Below, in pieces: positions 8,170-12,729 of a stretch of 12,729 bases of DNA. The DNA comes from Bacteroidota bacterium (GTDB taxonomy: Bacteria; Bacteroidota; Bacteroidia; Flavobacteriales_D; Crocinitomicaceae): the NCBI GenBank assembly GCA_016866415.1, contig VGML01000045.1, forward strand, positions 1 to 12,729, in the 5' to 3' direction. The notes beneath the pieces are model-generated. The model was not told the DNA's origin, did no database searches, and worked only from the letters and a program-made list of their open reading frames with translations. Within the stretch, counting starts at the first letter, position 1; each line of letters begins with the position of its first letter. The position numbers were made by a program, and so were the translations under genes.

Positions 8170-10569
8170 TTACTTCAAGTACTTATCCAAAAACTGCTCT
8201 TGTTCCCACAATACATGTAAGATATTCTCCTTTGCTGCATATCCATGACTTTCTTTTGGGAGAATTACCATGCGTGCATTACCACCAAGGCCTTTTATTG
8301 CTTGGAAATAGCGTTCAGTTTGCAACGTGAAAGTACCCGGATTATTATCTGCCTCTCCGTGTATCAATAGAATCGGTTTATCCATCTTGTTGGCTGTAAA
8401 AAATGGTGACATATTCCCATAAATTTGTGCGACATCCCAAAAATTGCGTTGTTCTGATTGAAATCCAAAAGGAGTTAGGGTTCTGTTGTATGCTCCACTT
8501 CTTGCTATTCCACAGGCAAAGTCTTCCGAATGAGTCAATAAATTTGCAGTCATGAATGCACCGTACGAATGACCGCCTACAGCTACTTTTTTTCGATCGA
8601 TATATCCAAGAGAATCTACTGCATCGATAGCCGCTCGTCCGTTTGCTACAAGCTGTTCAATAAAAGTGTTGTTTGGTTCTTCGTTTCCTTCTCCAATAAT
8701 TGGAAAAGAAGCATCATCCAAAACCGCATAACCTTTTGTTACCCAATAGACAAAAGACCCGTAATTAGGAAAGGTAAATTCATTGGGATTTTGTTTATTC
8801 TGACCTGCACTATTTTTATCCTTAAATTCTTCTGGATAAGCCCAAATCAATAGTGGGACTTTCGGTTTCTTAGTTTTATCATATCCAACTGGTAAATAAA
8901 GAGTTCCAGAAAGTTCAACGCCATCATTTCGCTTGTATTTAATTACTTGTTTCTCCACCGTTTTAATTGACTCAAAGGGATTTTTCGAAAAAGTAAGTTG
9001 TGTTGTTTTGTTGTTTTTTATAGACAATAAATAATAATTGGGATAATCTGATTTGCTTTGTAATTGTACCAAGTATAATCCCTTTTTTTCATCAAAAACG
9101 TCAATTAAATCTATCTTTTTATCTGGGAAGTTGGCTGTGTAAATGCGTTTTGTTTTTAAAGTCGTCCAATCAAATTCATCAATAAAAGGAAATTGACCAT
9201 CCTTTGTAAAGCCATCACCAAATAACGTGAGTTTGTTATTATTTACAGTCAATACATCGATGCCATATTTTCCTTTAATTTGCTGAAACGAGCCAGGATC
9301 TCCATACGCATCTTGGTAATTTCTATCGGAAATAATTTTAAATGAATTGTCTGATAAATTGAGTAAGTAGGTCTTTTCACTTCGTGTATCGTACCATGAA
9401 TCTCTTACAATCATAAAGCTTTGATCTGAAAAGTACACATCACTGAAGCGCTGTTTTACTTTTAAAAGAGACTTTGGTTCATTTGTGAACGGAGCCTCCC
9501 AACTAAATAATTCGTCTCGAAGGTCCACTGACTTTGCAGGGTCTCCTCCGTCTAATGCTTCCACAAACATCAACGAGTTGGGCGCATCGCTTCTCCACAT
9601 CATATTTCGTTTACCAGTTCTAACCGCAGCAAAACCTTTTGGCATAATTTCAACCAATGGCACGGCATTTACTTCTTTCACTAATTTGCCGGTTAAATCA
9701 TATACTTTTTGAGACATTGGAAACCGAGAATAGGGAACAATGTAGGAAAAAGGCCTTTGTAAAGTTGTTGCCAAAACATACAATCCATCTGGAGAAAAGG
9801 ATGTGCCGATGAAAAGGTCGGTCGGTAAAAAGCTGCTAACTTCTCCGTTAAGCTTAACGATCTTCAATTCGCAAGCAACTAGGATTTCAAAGTTCTTTTC
9901 ATCACTTGGATTTTTTAACAAGTCTTGATACGTTCGATTTTGGGAAACCTTTCCTTCAGCAACAGAAACAGTTGGGCCTTTTGGAAGATCCTTTTTACTG
10001 TCAATCAACGGTGCGCGATTTAAAGGGACTGTTCTCACAAGTAAAGATTTTCCATCTTTAGCCCAGTTGTATGGCATCCCAGTGTTCGCATTTAGTTGAA
10101 TACCTGAAAGTTGTTTCGCTTGTTTAGTAGCAACCTCAATTACCCACAAACTCAACCCTTGATCATCCATATTTACAAATGCAATAAATTCGTCAGTTGG
10201 CGACCAAGAAACATAGGTTATTTTGGGTTTTTTAGGTAGATTTTTAATCTGTTCAGGTTCAGCTTTTACATCCGATAGTGGTCTCAATTTTAAATTGGTC
10301 ACATAGGATTGTGTGGAGGAAATGTTCAGGATCGGATTTACGCGCAATCCACCCAAACGAAGCTCCTCCTGATTTAAATCTTGAAGCGTTTTGTAAGTAT
10401 CTCTATAGGAGAACAGTACCATTGTTTTTTTGCTATCCATAGATATGGATGGAGGCCTCTCATAGTCAGCTAATTGCAAAATAGGTGACGAAGGCTTCTG
10501 AAATAATAACTGCTCTTGCGCGCTAATTCGAAATGCAACTAGAATGGAAAAAAAGAAAATGAAACGCAT
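8170..10569 (-). CDS. Secreted S9 family prolyl oligopeptidase (glutamyl endopeptidase-like)
   Basis: Serine peptidase of MEROPS family S9, closest in layout to subfamily S9D (the plant chloroplast glutamyl endopeptidase type). From ATG 10569 it has 799 residues. Residues 1-17 are a hydrophobic signal peptide with cleavage expected before Gln18, so it probably works in the periplasm. The N-terminal two thirds form a beta-propeller-like region with PPSISMD, EELRLGGLRVNP and TYVSWSPTDEFIAFVN, as in glutamyl endopeptidases. The alpha/beta-hydrolase domain starts at about 545. The catalytic Ser668 lies in GGHSYGAF, the acid Asp741 in HGEADNNPGTF, and His775 in ESHGY, so the triad is complete. TTG 10587 could extend the N-terminus by six residues and add basic residues to the signal peptide, but it lies in a TAnnTTTG box. 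It is upstream of DUF4345 on the same strand with a 116-bp gap and is probably transcribed separately. Likely role: degradation of exported or nutrient peptides. Confidence 0.87.
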   Translation of the reverse strand: MRFIFFFSILVAFRISAQEQLLFQKPSSPILQLADYERPPSISMDSKKTMVLFSYRDTYKTLQDLNQEELRLGGLRVNPILNISSTQSYVTNLKLRPLSDVKAEPEQIKNLPKKPKITYVSWSPTDEFIAFVNMDDQGLSLWVIEVATKQAKQLSGIQLNANTGMPYNWAKDGKSLLVRTVPLNRAPLIDSKKDLPKGPTVSVAEGKVSQNRTYQDLLKNPSDEKNFEILVACELKIVKLNGEVSSFLPTDLFIGTSFSPDGLYVLATTLQRPFSYIVPYSRFPMSQKVYDLTGKLVKEVNAVPLVEIMPKGFAAVRTGKRNMMWRSDAPNSLMFVEALDGGDPAKSVDLRDELFSWEAPFTNEPKSLLKVKQRFSDVYFSDQSFMIVRDSWYDTRSEKTYLLNLSDNSFKIISDRNYQDAYGDPGSFQQIKGKYGIDVLTVNNNKLTLFGDGFTKDGQFPFIDEFDWTTLKTKRIYTANFPDKKIDLIDVFDEKKGLYLVQLQSKSDYPNYYLLSIKNNKTTQLTFSKNPFESIKTVEKQVIKYKRNDGVELSGTLYLPVGYDKTKKPKVPLLIWAYPEEFKDKNSAGQNKQNPNEFTFPNYGSFVYWVTKGYAVLDDASFPIIGEGNEEPNNTFIEQLVANGRAAIDAVDSLGYIDRKKVAVGGHSYGAFMTANLLTHSEDFACGIARSGAYNRTLTPFGFQSEQRNFWDVAQIYGNMSPFFTANKMDKPILLIHGEADNNPGTFTLQTERYFQAIKGLGGNARMVILPKESHGYAAKENILHVLWEQEQFLDKYLK

Positions 10570-10584
10570 AATTTTTATTTTTCT

Positions 10585-10592
10585 CAAAGATA
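10585..10592 (-). promoter_or_regulatory. Candidate -7 box of the S9 peptidase gene
   Basis: On the minus strand TATCTTTG (10592 to 10585) matches TAnnTTTG exactly and ends 15 nt before ATG 10569. No TTTG -33 element is seen at the usual spacing. The match argues that the in-frame TTG at 10587 is promoter sequence and not a start codon. Confidence 0.4.
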
Positions 10593-10638
10593 TATGAAAG
10601 AATCGTTCGTGTTGGGTTCTTAATATTTAGATTTATTA

Positions 10639-10838
10639 ATGCAATTCAAGATGGATAAGAATATTCGCGAGCATTTGACATTAGTTTATCAATCAAGAAT
10701 AAACCCTATCAAATAATGCTTGGTATTATTCTTTTCCCACTCGAAGAACTTATTTGGGTTAAACAGGAAAATGCCAAATTTCTTATCGATTGGGAGTTAA
10801 ACAAAGAAATAGAGAGTAATAGAATAACTAAAAAATAA
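10639..10838 (+). other. Two tiny overlapping ORFs, possibly one small gene broken by a frameshift
   Basis: This lies in the 336-bp gap between the ATGs of the S9 peptidase and galE. ORF A (10639-10716) encodes 25 residues (MQFKMDKNIREHLTLV, then YQSRINPIK). Its stop overlaps by one base (TAATG) the ATG of ORF B (10716-10838), which encodes 40 residues including GIILFPLEELIWV and FLIDWELNKEIE and ends in RITKK. ORF B's frame stays open upstream to 10659. A single -1 shift near the AAA codon at 10711 would join them into about 66 residues. The composition looks protein-like, but there is no Shine-Dalgarno and only an imperfect -7 box (TAGATTTA, 10628). Three readings are possible: a coupled pair of microproteins, a decayed gene fragment, or chance. 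I recognise no family. Confidence 0.25.
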
Positions 10839-10894
10839 AAGGAATACAATCCCATCCAAACTTCTTTTGTAACCACCTTTATCTTTTTTTCTTA

Positions 10895-10902
10895 TACCTT
10901 TG
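10895..10902 (+). promoter_or_regulatory. Candidate -7 box directly before galE
   Basis: TACCTTTG is an exact match to TAnnTTTG and ends only 3 nt before the galE ATG at 10906. The nearest upstream TTTG (10866-10869) is 25 bp from the box, longer than the usual 19-21. If functional, the transcript would be leaderless or nearly so; otherwise the match is chance and the promoter lies further upstream. Confidence 0.33.
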
Positions 10903-10905
10903 AAT

Positions 10906-11925
10906 ATGGCAAAGTATATTGTTGTTACTGGAGGAGCAGGTTACATAGGATCTCACACCGTTGTTTCATTGGTTGAAAATGGATACACCCCTGTTATTTT
11001 GGATGATTTTCGAAATGCCAACCGTGTGGTAATTGATGGCCTGAAAGCGATATTACAAGCTGAACCGATTATCCACGAAGGAGACATTTGTGACCCTAAT
11101 TTTCTGGATTCCATTTTTGAAAAATATGAGCCTTTGTCTGTAATTCATTTTGCAGCCTATAAAGCTGTTGGAGAATCCGTTGCTGAACCACTCAACTATT
11201 ATCAAAATAACATTTCGGGACTTGTAAACGTGCTTCAAAAAATGTTGGAGTTTAATATTTCGAATTTCGTTTTTTCTTCATCTTGCACCGTTTACGGTGA
11301 ACCGAAAGGACAAAAGGAAGTGACTGAAGAAACTGAGAAAAATTTACCGAATTCGCCTTATGGTTATACAAAATGGATCGGTGAGCAAATCATTCAAGAT
11401 GTCTATAATGCGAATAAGCATTTAAAAGTTATTAATTTAAGATATTTTAATCCTGTTGGGGCGCACAAAAGTGCTTTGATCGGTGAATTTCCAATTGGTA
11501 GACCGAATAATCTTCTTCCATTTGTAACGCAAACCGCGATTGGAAAACAGGAAATCTTAACGGTTTTCGGAAATGATTACCCAACTCCCGATGGAACGTG
11601 TATTAGAGACTACATTCACGTGAGTGATTTGGCAAATGCACATGTAAAAGCTGTTGACTTTCTGATGGAAAAAAAATCTGGCTTGCTTGAAAACATCAAC
11701 ATCGGAACAGGCAAAGGAACAAGCGTGAAAGAAATCATTCAAGCATTTGTAAAAGAAACCGGTGTAGTGTTAAATTGGCAAAACGGTCCACGTAGAGAAG
11801 GTGATGTAGTGGAAATTTATGCTAACGCGAGTAAAGCGGAAAAACTTTTAGGTTGGAAATCGGAACTCACTATTGTTGATGCCGTAAGAGATGCGTGGAA
11901 CTGGGAACAATATTTATCGAAATGA
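10906..11925 (+). CDS. galE: UDP-glucose 4-epimerase
   Basis: Extended short-chain dehydrogenase/reductase that interconverts UDP-glucose and UDP-galactose in the cytosol through a transient 4-keto intermediate on tightly bound NAD. It supplies UDP-Gal for surface polysaccharides and handles galactose through the Leloir pathway. The protein is 339 residues, against 338 in E. coli. It has the NAD motif GGAGYIG at 9-15, the substrate-site serine in SSSCTVYG (124-131, Ser126 by alignment to E. coli Ser124), the YxxxK catalytic pair Tyr152 and Lys156 in PYGYTK, RYFNPVGAH at 179-187, RDYIHVSDLA at 234-243 and GPRREGD at 294-300. The residue equivalent to E. coli Tyr299 is Ile304. The open frame could begin at TTG 10900, but ATG 10906 gives the canonical MAKYIVVTGGAGYIG start. 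Its stop overlaps the next gene's ATG by 4 bases, so it is probably first in an operon with the outer-membrane protein and tatD genes. Confidence 0.94.
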   Translation: MAKYIVVTGGAGYIGSHTVVSLVENGYTPVILDDFRNANRVVIDGLKAILQAEPIIHEGDICDPNFLDSIFEKYEPLSVIHFAAYKAVGESVAEPLNYYQNNISGLVNVLQKMLEFNISNFVFSSSCTVYGEPKGQKEVTEETEKNLPNSPYGYTKWIGEQIIQDVYNANKHLKVINLRYFNPVGAHKSALIGEFPIGRPNNLLPFVTQTAIGKQEILTVFGNDYPTPDGTCIRDYIHVSDLANAHVKAVDFLMEKKSGLLENINIGTGKGTSVKEIIQAFVKETGVVLNWQNGPRREGDVVEIYANASKAEKLLGWKSELTIVDAVRDAWNWEQYLSK

Positions 11926-12647
11926 AATTGAAAAGGGGATTAGTTTTATTAACGTTGCTTGTTTTTACTTCAATGAGAGCGCAAGACTCGTTGTTGATTT
12001 CTCGTCATCGACCTGGATTGTTTTGGTTTTTCGATGGTTTGCGCCCCACCAAAAGCACAGATAATCACAAATATGATCGACTTGTTTTTGATTTGACCTA
12101 TAACGATTGGTCTGGCGACTTGAAACCTTTTCAAAATCGTTGGAATTCAATTGGGGTAAATGTAAATTTCATGAAAGACATCAAGTTCAAAAAGACAAAG
12201 GTATTTTCGTTGGGCTTAGGTTTAGGATATGGGTTTTCATCAATTTCATCCGAACAAAAATTTGCAGTTCAAAACAACATAATTACATTTTCAAGCATTC
12301 AAAAATCAAATATATACGATTATTCTAGTCTAAAAACTCATCGTTTTTTCATGCCGTTGGAGTTGCGATTTTCGACAAAAAAATGGAATCGATGGAAGTT
12401 TGCTGTTGGTGGATCTTTTGGTATAAATATTGCAATGAATCAACGAATGATTGGTTCAGGTGGATCAAAAATGGAACGTACGAATCTTAGACCAGCGGCA
12501 TCATTATTAAACTATGGATTACACACCCGTTTGGGATATAAAAACTTCAGTCTTTTTGGTTCGTACCAAATCAACAGTCTTTTTAACGGACGAGGTAATC
12601 CCGATTTACATCTATTCCAACTAGGTCTAAGCATATCTCTTTTCTAA
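11922..12647 (+). CDS. Outer-membrane beta-barrel protein, function unknown
   Basis: Predicted outer-membrane beta-barrel of 241 residues. Residues 1-20 form a signal peptide (KLKR then a hydrophobic core, ending SMRA) with cleavage expected before Gln21. The mature part has alternating hydrophobic and polar strands rich in aromatic residues and glycine (SIGVNVNF, FSLGLGLGYGF, FFMPLELRF, WKFAVGGSFGINI, YGLHTRLGY, FSLFGSYQI) and ends LFQLGLSISLF. A C-terminal Phe is typical of proteins inserted by the BAM complex. The size would suit an 8-10-stranded barrel like those of the PorT/OmpA-like beta-barrel groups, but no specific family is identified. The frame is open upstream to 11895 inside galE, but ATG 11922 is chosen because it gives a clean signal peptide and the common ATGA overlap with the galE stop. 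The stop codon shares one base with the ATG of tatD. Confidence 0.75.
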   Translation: MKLKRGLVLLTLLVFTSMRAQDSLLISRHRPGLFWFFDGLRPTKSTDNHKYDRLVFDLTYNDWSGDLKPFQNRWNSIGVNVNFMKDIKFKKTKVFSLGLGLGYGFSSISSEQKFAVQNNIITFSSIQKSNIYDYSSLKTHRFFMPLELRFSTKKWNRWKFAVGGSFGINIAMNQRMIGSGGSKMERTNLRPAASLLNYGLHTRLGYKNFSLFGSYQINSLFNGRGNPDLHLFQLGLSISLF

Positions 12648-12729
12648 TGTTTATCGATACACACGCGCATTTGTATTCAGAAGAATTTGAAACGGATTTG
12701 GATGAAACAATTTTTCGTGCTCGGCAAAG
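12647..12729 (+). CDS. TatD family metal-dependent hydrolase, 3' end outside window
   Basis: The first 27 codons of a TatD-family protein (metal-dependent hydrolase of the amidohydrolase-like TIM-barrel superfamily; characterised members are DNases, others act in D-aminoacyl-tRNA deacylation or RNA turnover). The start MFIDTHAHLYSEEF carries the N-terminal DxHxH-type metal-binding motif: Asp4, His6 and His8. This is followed by the usual acidic stretch FETDLDETI before the first helix. The gene begins with a one-base TAATG overlap with the stop codon of the outer-membrane protein gene, so it is probably translated in the same operon as galE. The window ends after residue 27, so the remaining metal ligands cannot be checked. 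Confidence 0.85.
   Translation, partial: MFIDTHAHLYSEEFETDLDETIFRARQ

Noticed and set aside
11895..11921. Earlier start of the beta-barrel protein inside galE
   Set aside because: It would add nine residues before MKLKRG and spoil the signal peptide; ATG 11922 with the ATGA overlap is the better start.
1..12729. Defence system, toxin-antitoxin pair, CRISPR array, prophage or transposon
   Set aside because: No spaced repeats, nuclease, recombinase, transposase or toxin-like genes are visible; nearly all sequence is accounted for by identifiable housekeeping, envelope or metabolic genes.

Overview
The window is AT-rich chromosomal DNA from a member of the Bacteroidota, most likely the Flavobacteriia. 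The grounds are a PorZ-like protein of the type IX secretion system (T9SS), signal peptides cleaved just before Gln, TAnnTTTG-type -7 promoter boxes upstream of several genes, and mostly poor Shine-Dalgarno sequences. Placement below class (for example Fluviicola or another Crocinitomicaceae) is a guess. There are no rRNA or tRNA genes, insertion sequences, CRISPR arrays or phage genes. This looks like ordinary core or near-core genome, not an island.

Left part (1-3976): the 3' portion of a DUF2079 multispanning membrane protein (+) meets a large YfhO-family membrane protein (-) tail to tail, with 6 bp between the stop codons. Both resemble GT-C-type (polyprenyl-phosphate-sugar-dependent) membrane proteins and probably act on cell-surface glycans, but their substrates cannot be read from sequence. 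A 158-bp divergent promoter region (3977-4134) separates the YfhO gene from porZ (+, 4135-6456), a two-propeller surface protein with a T9SS C-terminal domain.

Middle part (6457-10905): three genes lie on the minus strand. A DUF4345 membrane protein and a class A FAD-dependent monooxygenase overlap by one base and form a transcription unit. Upstream of them is a secreted S9-family peptidase of the glutamyl-endopeptidase type with an intact Ser-Asp-His triad. Between the peptidase gene and galE is a 336-bp gap (from the peptidase ATG to the galE ATG). It holds two tiny overlapping open frames that may be one disrupted small gene.

Right part (10906-12729): galE (UDP-glucose 4-epimerase), an outer-membrane beta-barrel protein and the start of a TatD-family hydrolase overlap successively by 4 and 1 bases, which suggests a translationally coupled operon.

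For four genes the longest open frame begins at TTG, but an in-frame ATG shortly downstream is preferred. In three of these (yfhO-like, S9 peptidase, galE) the TTG lies inside a TAnnTTTG box, so it is probably promoter and not coding. I found no clear undescribed multigene system. The items most worth a second look are the split small ORF at 10639-10838, the very short galE leader, the coupled DUF4345/monooxygenase pair and the repeats in the porZ leader.
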